Assembly (NCBI GenBank): GCA_949987705.1
Contig: OX465282.1
Coordinates: 3,088,501 to 3,152,500, forward strand
Length of the DNA: 64,000 nt
Reading direction: 5' to 3'
Source: Thereva unica
Taxonomy: Eukaryota; Arthropoda; Insecta; Diptera; Therevidae
In this document: piece by piece, positions 1 to 10,859 of the stretch
Layout of the letters: each line of letters starts with the position of its first letter
Numbering within the stretch: position 1 is the stretch's first letter
Translations under genes and position numbers: made by a program
The notes under the pieces: model-generated
The model's input: the letters and a program-made list of their open reading frames with translations, nothing else
What the model was told of the DNA's origin: nothing
Database searches by the model: none

Positions 1-1190
1 ACTCCCGCGCCTGGTGCGGCCGTCGTTCTCTGTACTGTTCTAGCTCACAGACGAGATTTTTTTCCCAGGCTTCCTTTTTCCGTCTGTGAATTCTCTATCT
101 TGTACTATCAAAACAAAAACAAACCAAAGGATAAAGGAAACAAAAACAATCCCCACCTCACACGGTCAAAGGAACCAGGACATCTCCACTACATTCACAC
201 CTGGCTTTCTTTCTTTCTTTTCATGCAGCAAGGATAACCAACCATTTTCCCACCCTCCTGTCACACTTAAAGGACATTAATTTCTATCCGTCAACATGCC
301 TTTGGTGTGCACTGAAAACACACAGAGACCACATTTAAGATTGCTGCAGATATCAACGGCAAGCGCTTGTTCCTGTTCCAGTTCCTGTTACACTGGGCGG
401 TTGATTTTGCCGAGATTTTTATCGATTTGACAGGTAAATTACACAGTTCAGTGATTTTGATGAGGTAATTAGGGCAAAAATGTGGGTGGCTTGGCACACG
501 ACAACCAAAAAAAAAAAAAATCTGGTGTTAAGTTTCAGCCAACCCTCCTCTAGCACGTACTTTATCCTTAAGGGTTATACATATACATACTTATATGTGT
601 GCTAATGTGCACAAGGGAGGACTCCTTTTACTTTTGTTAAAAAAGGATTTCTCGTATATACATTATTATGTACTCCAAACAGGATTTGTTTTGTGTGCAG
701 ATTTACAGGTGATTGACATAGGGTGTTTCTCTTTGGTTGCGATGTTGTGTCATAATGAGGAAGTTGATGTGATTGACATTATGTTTGGAAAAGGAAATTA
801 AGAATTTAACAGGATATAATGACGGGAAGTGTTTTGGGATTAAACAAAGTTATTTGGTGAAGGATTGTCAGAATTTGGTTTTTCAATTTTATTATGTTAT
901 TAAAAATTTTTGGGTGGGCATAAGAAGCGATTTTGTTACTGAAGCTTTGTGCTTTGGACTGCGCTTTCAGACGGATTGATTCTGGCGCCATTGGGTCTTC
1001 AAATGACTCATTAAGCTCTCGCAGGAAGGTAGCAGCTCTGGCAACTTTGGGCTTAGGAATTCGTTTGTAAATAGAACAACATGAATGTGGAACAAACTTT
1101 TTTTACAGTCAGTATTTACGAACTCATGCAACATCAAAGATCCCAAAGGCAGGGCTCATCGCATCTTCCTCATCCAAACTCGTGAAAATT
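1..1190. other. Non-coding stretch, no gene seen
   Basis: Mixed-composition DNA with poly-A and TTTC runs (about 205-220 and 508-520). The short open frames are not convincing: no recognisable domain, and AT-rich codon content. About 1050-1180 resembles segments at 35.04-35.24 kb and 51.17-51.40 kb (a shared GAATTCGTTTGTAA start here and at 35.04 kb, then a CATC(C/A)AAGA-type block), so it is probably part of a dispersed repeat family of unknown class. Confidence 0.5.
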
Positions 1191-1319
1191 TTTGAAATAG
1201 AACAACTCGGGATCGGAATTGAGAAATGGGGCAACTCGGACTGTGCACTCGACTAGCCCTCTAAGGTTAAGAGCTCGAAGAGGGCGCAGTAAAGAAAAGA
1301 AATGCTCGGAGTTTGTTTC

Positions 1320-1885
1320 AAAACGTTTTCTTGAAAACACTTTCAAAACTCTTAAATATTCTCTCGTACTCTCTCTCCCGTACCCTCTCAACCGTACTCT
1401 CTCTCCCGTACTGTACTCTCTATTGTCTCCCTTGTATGCTACTCTATACTCTCTCGTCAGTACTTTACTCTCTATTCTCTGTCTCTATTACTTTCACCTT
1501 TACTCTCTACTGTAAATATTCTCTCCTACTCTCTCTCTCGCTTTCTCTCGAACTTTCTTCTTTCTTTGATCCGTTAGCGCTGGCGGTCCGAGCGGGACGT
1601 CCCCGCAACGGATACGCTGCTGTCGGACGCCGCTGGGTCACGAACTCTATTCACGATTCGTTTCCATTCTCCCGTACTTTATTCAATGTTCTCTCTCCCG
1701 TTCTTTACTCTCTATTCTCTCTCTCGTACTCTGCTCTGTACTGTAAATATTCTCTGATACTTTCTCTCTCTCTATCCTTTGCTCTTTATATTCTCTCTCG
1801 TACTCTAATCTGTACTCTATCTCGTACTTTACTCTCTACTGTCTACTCTATACTCTCTACTCCACTCCCCACTTTATTACCTCTA
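1320..1885. repeat. CT-rich low-complexity tandem region (TACTCTCTCTCC-type)
   Basis: A strongly pyrimidine-skewed stretch built from variants of TACTCTCTCTCCCG and TACTCTCTATTCTC, with no fixed long period. It stays open for 226 codons in one plus-strand frame only because this composition rarely makes stops; the encoded Ser/Leu/Thr/Tyr monotony is not protein-like. A retrotransposon stub at about 1558-1639 is inserted in it. Confidence 0.85.
1558..1639 (-). mobile_element. 3'-terminal stub of a retroelement (GATCCGTTAG family), copy 1
   Basis: The segment starting TTTGATCCGTTAGC, through the GGATACGCTGCTGTCGG block, is shared with copies at 6255-6455 and 46784-46977. It is much shorter than those copies, consistent with 5' truncation. 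CGAACT occurs just left and just right of the stub and may be a partial target-site duplication. The minus strand carries the (GAA)n-type 3' tail. Confidence 0.6.
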
Positions 1886-2179
1886 CCGGGTAGGCTGTCC
1901 TGCGTTTATGCTAAGAAATTTCACAGGGTGGACTGGTATGACACACGGAAGACCCCAAACCATAAGGACAGCGATCCAAAGCGTAACCCCTAAATTTTGC
2001 CGAGAGTTCTGTACATGCAGAAATATTGGCATTCACCTATAAAATATCGAAGGATCTACGTCGCGAATTTTGATCCTATCTGACAGACAAGCGGCAATCA
2101 AAGCGATACAGTCCCGTAGGTTTAAATCCAAATAAATTTAAGAAAGCCAACGTGCCCTTGATTAGCTAGGTAATCTCAA

Positions 2180-2985
2180 TCGGGTCACCCTTGTCTGGGC
2201 CTCAGGCTATCAGGGTTTCGCGAAAAAGAGAGTTCAGGCAAAGCTCTGTCATAGTTTTCATTAGTTTGGCAGCACAAAGGATGTCCGAACACTAACTCAT
2301 CTCTAACTCTGGTCTGGTCTGTTTCTGCTTTTCCATGTAGAATGCCATTGGCATGAAATTTTTTGAAGTTTGACTCAGGCGTTCTACATATGCCTTTAGG
2401 CATTGTCTTTCGAACACTCTGATGGGGATATGTTCCACCATATGGGGCAGCCGTAGGTGAGTACCGGTTTGACTAAGCTCTTGTAGCAATTCACCTTAAC
2501 CCTTGAGTTAAGGTGTTTACTAAAAAAGAGCCTCTTCGTCATTAGGGACAGCTGAACGGGTTCTATGGGTTATATGACTCTTGTAATACATGTACTGATC
2601 CAAACAAATCCCTAGGTTCTTAACCTCGGTTTTCTGCCCTAGCGTTTGTCCCGCATGGCTTTGAATATGAAATGCTCGCTAGTTCCTCCTAACATCGCGT
2701 AGAACTTTTTTAAGAGGGTCCTGAAAAGGATCGTTTCGCATTTTCCATGATTGATTCCAATCAACAGTATATCGCTCAATTTTATCGAAATCATGTTGTA
2801 GTAGCGTCTGGTTACGCCAATCATAGGAAGGTAGCTGTTTCAGAACCACATTAGGGATGCCGTCGATTTCCGATGATTTCTTATTGTTTAGCATTTGAAA
2901 GATTTGCAGAAGTTCGCCTTCTACACGGAAATTAAGTGTCCGAGCACTCCTGGGATGTTGTCCGGTGGGCAATCTTCATTGAATT
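2180..2985 (-). pseudogene. Degenerate non-LTR retrotransposon reverse transcriptase fragment
   Basis: On the minus strand, about 2972-2820 encodes a segment with LNNKKSSEIDGIPNVVLK, the RT motif (N-K-(S/A)-x-G-x-D-G-I-P) found at the start of Jockey/CR1-type RT domains. Further downstream on the same strand a VKNLGICLDQ-like stretch (about 2620-2590) recalls the RT thumb 'LG' motif, but several frameshifts and stops separate the pieces. There is no intact ORF, so this is an old, inactive copy. The exact clade cannot be fixed by eye. Confidence 0.65.
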
Positions 2986-2999
2986 CAACTAAATGTCGA

Positions 3000-3350
3000 T
3001 TCCCAGATCTCCCTACTCTGATTTTTTTCTGGAGGTTGAAGTGATTCGGCAGAACTTGATTCTCCAGATCGAAATTCGGTTAGACACTAGTGTTTACCGA
3101 GTAGACTTCCTGGCAGAAAACCCCGTCACATCTACTCTGCCTAGCTCATCCTCCACATAAAAAGAATCGTCATCGTCTCGGTAGAGCTTATCCGAATCTA
3201 AGCCAGCCTTTTGCAAGAATTCCACACCGCCGGGATTCCTAGATAATCGCAGATTCTCCAGTCGATTATTCGTTTTCTTCCTAAAGTCGGTGTAGTGCTT
3301 GAGCGACTACGTGTGCGAAGGCCGGGATCACGTACATCCTTAGTCTACTT
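3000..3350. other. Unassigned sequence between LINE debris and tandem repeat
   Basis: No open frame or motif that I can support. It may be continuation of the degraded minus-strand LINE, upstream of the RT start. Confidence 0.4.
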
Positions 3351-3575
3351 TGCAGAGGGATATACACGATAAGTAGAATAAAAGGCTATGTCGTTACATC
3401 CATGGCGGCCACTACAAAAGGGGCGGGTTACCATTTTCTTCAGAACCCCTATGACATGGGTACCAAATGACAGGGTATGATAAGTAGAACTTCTTCTTCT
3501 TCTTTAACGGCTATACAACCGGGATCCAGTCCTGGCCTCGCGATAAGTAGAACGCCATAATAATAATAGAGTATA
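3350..3575 (+). repeat. Tandem-repeat family X (CCATGGCGGCCA unit), interrupted
   Basis: Units contain GATAAGTAGAA, GGCTATGTCGTTA, ATCCATGGCGGCCA, and a ...TTTTCTTCA(C/G)AACCCC...CATGGGTA(C/T)CAAATGA block. The same unit recurs at 4175-4380 on this strand and, inverted, at 63735-64000. The copy here is split by a 51-bp RTE stub at 3491-3541. Confidence 0.75.
3491..3541 (-). mobile_element. 51-bp 5'-truncated RTE-type 3' end with 12-bp TSD
   Basis: The sequence reads TTC repeats, then TTTAACGGCTATACAACC, then GGGATCCAGTCCTGGCCTCG. It matches the start of the longer minus-strand RTE 3' end at 45326-45520. It is bounded by perfect direct repeats GATAAGTAGAAC at 3479-3490 and 3542-3553, the TSD expected of target-primed reverse transcription. 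The (GAA)n tail lies at 3491 on the minus strand. Only about 50 bp of the element was copied. Confidence 0.85.
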
Positions 3576-3743
3576 CCTTCTAACACAGAAGGCGCACTTC
3601 TCAGCTGGGCTCAGAAACATTTACCACCGCTCTGTGGCTCAGCTGGAGCATGCAAACATAAAAGCATATACATATGCAGAAAGAAATAATAAAGAAGCGT
3701 GCAAAAGCAAAGATGAGTCACGACACATCAAAAAGAGATTTTT

Positions 3744-4110
3744 TCAGAGCAACTTCACTTGCTTGCATGCTAAAAACACTAAAATAAAGCCTATTCTCAT
3801 AAGACGGAAGAATAAGAGGGTTATTCTAAGGGAGGTGGCAAAACGGGCAAAATTCCTTTGAACCGATTCGACTCTTACAATTTGGGAGGAGTAGTGAGGA
3901 GACCTCACCTGGGAGGCGTATTCGAGTAAAGGCCTCACTAAAGATATGTACAAGTGCCTAGTGATGAGGGGATTGTTGTATTCCTTAGACCATCTTTTTA
4001 TAAACCCCAACCGCCCTCGGCGGAGATATTATTGATGTGACTGGAAAAATCAAGCTTCCAATCAAACCTAATCCCAAGATCAGTTACAGAGTTTACGCGA
4101 GAGATTATGT
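3744..4110 (-). pseudogene. Non-LTR RT C-terminal fragment
   Basis: The minus strand encodes MGFIKRWSKEY...LYISLVRPLLEYASQVRSP...VESVQRNFARFA, the hallmark of the thumb/C-terminal RT region of Jockey/CR1-type LINEs (L-x-R-P-x-L-E-Y-x-x-x-V-W-x-P...I-E-x-x-Q-R-x-F). About 88 codons are open, and upstream matches (about 4020-4110) are degraded. It ends abruptly, so it is a truncated dead copy. It may belong to the same insertion as 2180-2985, but the frame and order do not allow a clean join. Confidence 0.8.
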
Positions 4111-4174
4111 TGTGAAGAAAAGTATAGTCATAAATTAACGGACCACGTTTTCTACAAAACGTCATAAGCAATAT

Positions 4175-4380
4175 AGTAGGTATACTCCATATATCGTTAG
4201 GTCCATGGCGGCCATCTCAAGAGCTCGGATTCCGTTTTCTTCACAACCCCCTCAACATGGGTATCAAATGAATGGGCATCATAAGTAGAATGCAATAGGC
4301 TATGTCGTTAGATCCATGGCGGCCATCTTAATCGGGTGGATTACCTTTTTCTTCACAACCCCTATATATAGACATGATAT
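4175..4380 (+). repeat. Tandem-repeat family X, about two units
   Basis: Two successive units: GTTAGGTCCATGGCGGCCATCTCAAGAG (about 4197) and GTTAGATCCATGGCGGCCATCTTAATCG (about 4309), each followed by a TTCTTCACAACCCC block. The spacing gives a unit length of roughly 110-115 bp. Confidence 0.75.
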
Positions 4381-6235
4381 AAAGTAAAAATAAATAAAAT
4401 ATGCAGATTTTGTTTAGAGTTACATTCGCAGTTGTAGAACACTTGTGGTTTTTTTTTAAATATTTTTAGGGTCTGACGTACCTACTCTTTCGATTCATAC
4501 AAAATAATCAAAACTCGTTTGTTTGTCATGAGTTGTCCCTAGAGTGCGATAAGGCTTGAATTAGAAATATTTAAATTGCTATCCTGTCTGGCATTTTGTT
4601 GGCTTCTATCTTCTGGATTTATACATACATATAAAAAAAGAACCAAAAAGTCTGACTGTTACTAATTTCCTTTTAATACGTACCCTCTTGCTCGTTAAAC
4701 TATGCTCTTTTGTGAACAAGATAACTTTTTTTTTGTAGTATCCCAAGTTGTACAAAACACCACATAAAGAAAAAGGAAAAATAAATCACATAATGGATCG
4801 ATCCAATCAAACAAAATCTAAGTATGACCACCATACAGAAAAAATACGTCTACACACACCGTCTAATGACTGTGATTGATTGACTCTATCCCCAACATGA
4901 TTATACGCTTAAAGTACCCCAATATCAAAGAAAAGTGCTCCGAAATCTTTTTCACATTTACCATCAGGCTCTGGTCTCTGGACTCACCTCCACCCTCCTC
5001 CACAAAGGCGCTTTTTTGTTGCCCCGAACAATGGAGAGAATCTCTATATGGTGGCTACAACAAAACCAAATAAAGTATGGATGGAGCACACGCAGAACAA
5101 AACACACATAGTGGACATGAAACAAATTCCCAGTCGTTTGTAACGAACGTTGATACAACAGCAATAATCGCATCCTGGAGGATTTGTGAAAACAACAACA
5201 GCAAAAACTGTGTACGATTTTTCGAAAGGACAATGGTCCTCCTTCAATTTGGGTTGATTGAGCAGAAAATCCAATAGATGTAAGCTGATAGGACATCCAT
5301 ACATAAATACATTGGGAACATTTTTCGTCCGAAAATTTAATCAAAACCGCTCTTAACTTTTTATTTTTCACAACATATTGTCACTGTATGAGTAGTGGGG
5401 GTGCGGAGGGGGTTAAAGTACCCCAATAGTGGGTGGAAGAGGGTAATGGCAATGAGTGCCCTTGTCAAAAAAAGTTTAATAATCTCCCACATCATTTTTC
5501 ACCCTCATTCTGTCTCTATGGTCTCTTGGTGTGGTCCTAGGGATTTCGGGTTCTAGGGTTCTATAGTACACAATCAACCCTTTCTTATTGGGTCTGGGGA
5601 GTTGCAAGCTGTGTTTTTTTGTTGTAGTTATTGATTCCATATTGTCTCATTTCTGTGCCCCATTTTAGTGGCCATGAGCTGTGAACAATACGACAATACG
5701 AAGGGCTCCAACTGAGTGCATGGACAATGCCCTTTTCTGTCCATACAATTCACAAACTTAAGCAATTCTATAACATAATTTGGTAAAGGTATGACATCGG
5801 CAGTCCGATACCATCAGAGTCGAGGTGCATATTTGAAATTTCATTATCTCTGCAAGGTGCAATGAAGTGTGTCAGGGTCACTTCTACCAAATTACCTGAC
5901 CAATTGAAGAAAGAGATTGAAGGAGAGTTTTCAACGAACCAACATGCAATTAAGGAGTTTCTGTCTGGCAACGAAACAAGGGTACATGATATATTTATGG
6001 CGTGGAGAGAAGTTGAACGTTATTGGCTGTGAATGTTGCTCCAGGAGGGACACCCTAGATGATGCACTGGTAATGTGTGTTGAATTTATTAATAATGGAA
6101 CAAATGAAATTAATTTTAGAAGGAGTTTCATATGATATTGATGCACCAGTCTTTAATAACTGTCCAAATTCTTTGTCGTATTATGTCTCATAAAAAGTTC
6201 GTGTCGTTTTTCCAATAGATGGCGCCACCTGCAAT
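4380..6235. other. AT-rich non-coding stretch, no gene seen
   Basis: No domain-bearing ORF. The longest open frame (minus, 4964-5371, 135 codons) is rich in Cys, Phe, Leu and Ser without any recognisable motif, and overlapping frames on both strands are equally open. I treat it as chance. Confidence 0.5.
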
Positions 6236-6254
6236 TATATCACGGAATAGTCCT

Positions 6255-6455
6255 TTTCTTCCTCTTCTTTGATCCGTTAGCTGCCGGTCCGAACCGGATG
6301 TACCCACAACGGATACGCTGCTGTCGGTGCCGCTTTAAAAAAGGCGGTTTCTTGCCTAATTTCTTCGGTTTCCCGATTCTGGTTAATTCGGCAGGTCGAC
6401 CACCCTCCTCCTTTCACACTCTGGACTTGGGACCAGGCGACAGCGGAGTTCACGG
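6255..6455 (-). mobile_element. GATCCGTTAG-family retroelement 3' end, copy 2
   Basis: About 200 bp collinear with 46784-46977: TTTGATCCGTTAGC..., CAACGGATACGCTGCTGTCGG, a poly-A run after GCCGCTTT, TTTCTTCGG..., GGTCGACCACCCTCC... and a terminal GGCGACAGCGGAGT. The tail side is a TTCTTCC-type run. TCACGGA is found both just before (about 6239) and just after the element (about 6452), a plausible decayed TSD. No intact coding frame. Confidence 0.75.
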
Positions 6456-6499
6456 ATCAGATCAGTTACTATCGCAGCGACACCACTACTAAACGCTCG

Positions 6500-7905
6500 T
6501 TTGAAAGGTGACAGTTCGAGTGCTACTGATAGGCAAATGCACATCAGTCATGAAATCGACCTAATTCTACAACGTCTCATAACCGGTGGGGAAAAGCGGG
6601 TCTCGTACGACATTCGGAAGCTTCGTGGACAAGTCTCCGTGTAGCCAGGATTGCGTCGAAAAGGGTGATGCTGTGTGGGTGAGATGGGACAAGAAAGGAA
6701 TATTCTGTAGGCATGCTATAGAACTTGTGGGTCCATTATAGGGTCTACAACTAAAAGCCATGTTCTGGATATACGCATCTATCATATGGCCCATGGTAAC
6801 TTTCGGGGATTTAGAGTGGTGGCATGGAACGACTTTCCATCACCGGGGCCATCCGACCGAACTTCGCTAATCCACCTTGAGGTAGAAAAATGCGCAATTA
6901 ACACTGGCTGAAGACTGAAAACGAATCTGGGAGTGCGGGGACATTCTATAATGGTAAACGTTCAAAGAGATTATGAGAGTGGGAATACCATCGGACCGCA
7001 TGCCATTTAAGATCTCAAAATTTGAGCAACCTTCCTTGTACTTGCACAAGATAGGCTATGCTGGACTTTTGCTGAAGTACCACAGGGTGAACTAGTATGG
7101 TACACGAATAGTTCCTAAACAAAAAAGCCCCAGATTCAGTAGATTGATAAGCCTAGGCATCCTATCAACCGTCTTTCAAGCAGAGGTGTACGCTTTACTG
7201 GCATAAACTTAAGAAAAGCATACAATGGCTTGCCTAAGTGGGCTCCCTAGTGGTTGCAGCCATTTCAACCTAACCTAACCTAAAGCACACAAAAATAAAG
7301 GGTCTTTGTCTTGTCTGTTAACCAAGGAGAAATCAGAGCGATAGGGTCCCCAAAAGACCAATTCCAAATTGCCTGAGAGCAGGGTGGTCTCAATCAAGTA
7401 ACCCTTATTTGGGTCCCGGGTCATCGGGCCTGCAAAGGTAATGAAAAGGCGGATTCCTTGGCTAGACAGGGCTCTGATATTGTATTCATCGGTCCGAAAT
7501 CGGCTATTGAGGCACTCATTAGTTTGGTGAAGAGAGACTTTGATGGAATACCGATTGCTGGAGGTCCGCGCCTGGATTAGCCAACTCTAAGATTGGCAGT
7601 ATGTCAGGACACTTGTTGGCTTGGTTCCCGCACACTGCGTCCTGAATTAGGATTTAGGGAGTATAAGGAAGAGCAGAAGGACCCTACATGCCCGCTTTGC
7701 CTCGAAGAAGATGAGTCTGTCCTTCATGATCTCTGTTGGTGCTCCGCGATAACTAGGACCCAATACGTCACCATTAACTATCTGTATAAATTCTCGGATT
7801 TGGCCAGCCTACAGGGATGGCCGGAGGAGATGCAATCCTATGAGTCCATTAGGATTCTGGTATGTCATAATATTCTTCGGTTCCTGCGGGCGGGCAAATA
7901 GTGAA
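6500..7905 (+). pseudogene. Degenerate RNase H-type LINE (RT thumb + RNase H + CCHC)
   Basis: Read on the plus strand, about 6745-6835 gives LQLKAMFWIYASIIWPMVTF and then a WWH motif, matching the RT C-terminal region of the better-preserved element at 25.84-28.65 kb (LQPKTMYWIYTTIIRPMVTY). About 7330-7560 matches its RNase H (IWVPGHRACKGNEKADSLARQ-like, from TTTGGGTCCCGGGTCATCGGG). 7593-7901 encodes the C-terminal CPLCLEEDESVLHDLCWC zinc-knuckle-like Cys/His cluster. Frameshifts and stops break every domain, so it is inactive. A short foreign insertion at about 7222-7290 splits the RNase H region. Confidence 0.85.
7222..7290. mobile_element. Short (~65 bp) insertion ending in CCTAACCTAACCTAA
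   Basis: Compared with the parallel RNase H copy at 16.85-16.92 kb, the LINE sequence is interrupted after AACTTAAGAAAAGCAT by GGCTTGCCTAAGTGGGC...GGTTGCAGCC followed by three CCTAA repeats, and LINE homology then resumes near 7295. It is probably the 3' tip of another retroelement with a pentanucleotide tail. The array is far too short to be telomeric. Confidence 0.5.
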
Positions 7906-8254
7906 CTCTTTTTCGTTACTTATCTTGGATCGCAGCTGATCGCAGTGTCGTCTCCAGATGCCATGTTCTGTTCGTATCAAGTACATCATTCTTTCCAAAG
8001 GACTAGAAATTTCTGCCGTAATCTACCTTTCCCACTAATTTCTATCGAAGACAGGTTGCATCGTCTTAAATCGTCTCTAGAGTTGATTTCCCCAAAGCCT
8101 TGCCCATCAGTAGTTGTGCTTGGTAACAGAGGAGAAGAATAGTTCCGAGATTGGTGTCTGTGAAGTAGCTGTGCTGGAGACTTACCTGTCTGCGTATTCG
8201 GCGTTTGTCTGTAAGTCCTGAGGTATTAAAGAAGCGCTTTCTGTTTATTCTTAT

Positions 8255-8800
8255 AACGTTCGGCTTCCCCGTTAGACGCTGGATGGAAAGGAGCAGTAGT
8301 TATATGCTGAATGCCATTTGTGTTGCATTCTCGGCACAAATATGTACCTCTGAGAAATCGTTAATAAACTTATTATAATAATTAATTTTATCGAGAACAG
8401 CCTGCAGGTCCTTGAGATTTCTTGGGCCTGCGATATTTTTAATTGTCTCAAGCTGCGTAAATTTCTGTGGCTGACTGGCATTTACTTCGCTCACACACTA
8501 GTTCGTTTTCACGTAACTTCTTAAAAACGATTTCTAAGTTTTGTTGATGTTGTTCGTCATCTTCAACATTGACAATATTGTCATCCTGGTAGTTGAGCGC
8601 TCAAACGCCACAGCCAATTTACTCGGCGTATCTTATGGTAAAGCAGACCATGTGCAAAAAATCTTTGGAGCCCCTTCAGGTACTCATCGCTGTTTAACAA
8701 TAAAAGTGTAATGCTGTTTCGATGTCGTTCTTCGACCTCCATTGCCTTCCAGTCGTCTATAGAGCTCTCCAAATTATGTCAGCAGGTCCTTATTTAGATG
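8255..8800 (-). pseudogene. Ty3/gypsy-type reverse transcriptase fragment
   Basis: Minus strand: about 8603-8510 reads NYQDDNIVNVEDDEQHQQNL..., containing the catalytic Y-x-D-D box of LTR-retrotransposon RT and the following helix (HxxxLxxVFxxLxxN). About 8485-8340 reads LETIKNIAGPRNLKDLQAVL, then NYYNKFINDFSE, the RT/RNase H connection typical of gypsy Pol. No gag, integrase or LTR was recognised next to it. A fragment of about 550 bp; frame breaks make it a pseudogene. Confidence 0.85.
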
Positions 8801-10576
8801 CTATCAAGGCATACTTTTAAACTTTTTACTCTAGTAATGCTTTTAGCAGGAATAAGTTCCAACAAGGTCGTATAAGAAAGCATGGCATTCCTCTAGAATA
8901 AATTCCTTCAAAAAATGAACCCCACACTGAATCATCACTTCAAAGCTGATTACTATCTGTGAAGAGTTCAAAATTGGCTCTATTCGTATAAGCAAATATA
9001 CTTTTCAAAGCATTCTTTCATAAAAACTTTTAATATATCCAAGACACAAACCGAAAGCTTTTGTTAAGCTTATTTTTTCGTGACGTCACAAAAGCTTTTA
9101 ATTATTTTTTGTGCGTAATTTTAAAAGTAAATTTAATTTAAAGTAAACAAAAAACTTTAATGTGATTAATATGCAGCAAATGCAGCGTCTAAGACTATAT
9201 ATAGCCTCAAAACCAATTGATCCAAAAGTGATTTACAATATTCCAGAAGGGAAATCAACAGACAATAAGGAAGCTGACAGCCTAACCTTATCTCAATATA
9301 ACAGCTAATGGGATTGTTTAGAAACTAAATTGCTTTTAGTTCACTGGAACTGCATAAAACCAAAAACCGAAGTATTCAATTATATCAGATAAGTACTCAC
9401 ACGACTAGGAAATTACTTCATTATCACGTTAACGAAGACATCCTGGAAAATCTGGCCAAACTTCCATTTCAAATATGTTTAAACTTGCTTAATTTATCCT
9501 GGCAAGTAGTTGATTTGTGCAAAACTTTTCTATTTTAATTGAAAGGCAGTATTTTATTAACCTTATTCTCTTAAGTGAAGCAGACATCCAATGGAAAATT
9601 CCAGTAGCAAGGCAAGTCCAACTTAAATCAACAAAAGACCAACGAAGCAGCATTCCAACCTTTAGGAAACTTTATACATAGTTAATCACTTTAACCACGC
9701 TTAAAACCGACGGAAATTTAACTTGCACTTTATAAATGCATTCATAGTGGTTTCTGTGTAATTTTACAGAACAAAAATTTGTAAAATTTTGATACCGTGA
9801 AAAACACTTAAAAGCAATCTTCAGATCTCTTTAGCAACTACTGAAATTTTTGTCCTGTTTCGTTAAACTTCGTTAAAAAGATAAACTTTAACTTTTTACT
9901 AAACTTTAAACTTTCTAAAAGAATCGATCGACGAAACACTGGTATTGACCTTTCCTAATGAATTGCTAATATACAGCTAAAGTCGATTAATCCTTCTACA
10001 CAGATTGGAAAGGTGAAGCGCTGCGGCGGCGGGTGGAGAGAGAGTCAACTTGAGAGACTTACTAGATGGTAGCAACAAAAAGAAAACTTTTTAAAGTACA
10101 TGAATATTTAAAATAGTTCAACAAGATGAAGTGGAACGGATCGAAATTTTATTGAATAAAAGTGGGGGTGTGTTGAGTGCTTGTGCTTCTTGATTTGAGC
10201 TACGTTATATCACTTATAGCTACCATTACAGGGTATATTGCATAAAGGTACCACAACCACATCACAAATGCTCGAAACTTTATCGGATATTTAAGTCAAT
10301 CTCAATGTATCCAATAATTATTAGGAATTTGGTTTGAAATGCGTTTTGGTATTCAAAATTTATAATCTACCAGCTTTGTTAGTATTCAGTTTACATATTG
10401 CCACACGATCCTGTAGAGGATATTGATGTAAACACTCTTAATTGGATTACTGTTTGATAGACGCACAACAGACTTCACAGTAAACAGTTCATTAAGCCCC
10501 AAAGCAATAACCAGACTGGATAATTATGATATAGTTTCTACAATCACTATATGCAGAAAAAATGTTTATGCACTAA
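8800..10576. other. AT-rich non-coding DNA left of the Helitron
   Basis: No coding signal. It contains a repeat at 9025-9165 that recurs in the same orientation at 16445-16585 on the other side of the Helitron. The rest is unassigned. Confidence 0.5.
9025..9165 (+). repeat. Direct repeat A (left copy), contains TGACGTCA
   Basis: TATATCCAAGACACAAACC, then GAAAGCTTTTGTTAAGCTTATT, then the palindrome TGACGTCA at 9081-9088. It matches 16445-16585 over about 135 bp, with scattered mismatches. The two TGACGTCA sites are 7,419 bp apart. TGACGTCA is the CREB/ATF-type consensus, but here it is simply part of the repeat. Confidence 0.8.
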
Positions 10577-10607
10577 TCCTTACTAATATTATAAATGCGA
10601 AAGTAAC

Positions 10608-10608
<1 letters not shown>

Positions 10609-10648
<40 letters not shown>
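10609..10648 (+). repeat. (CTGT)n microsatellite near the Helitron 5' end
   Basis: About ten uninterrupted CTGT units, ending in CTGTATGTTACGC. A tetranucleotide run at this place is a known trait of this insect Helitron-related family. Confidence 0.95.
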
Positions 10649-10859
10649 ATGTTACGCTTTCACGCCTAAACCGCTGGACCGATTTTGATGAAATTTGCAA
10701 CAGACGTAGTTTAGACCTTGGAGACGGACATAGGCTATTTTTTTTGGAGAAAAAAGGGTTGAAGGGGGTGAAATGGGGTTCAATAAGTTGTAAGGGGATT
10801 TATTTTCTTTACTTTTTTTCTATTGTATAAAAAGTAACTGACTGAAAGACAACGCACAA

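Noticed and set aside
1313..1993. 226-codon plus-strand open frame
   Set aside because: It runs through CT-rich low-complexity DNA and an inserted retroelement stub; the peptide is a monotonous Leu/Ser/Tyr/Thr string with no domain.
4964..5371. 135-codon minus ORF
   Set aside because: No domain, odd Cys/Phe-rich composition, other frames equally open, no splice or promoter context.
7272..7287. Telomeric repeat (CCTAA)3
   Set aside because: Only three units, embedded in a short insertion within a LINE; better explained as a retroelement tail.
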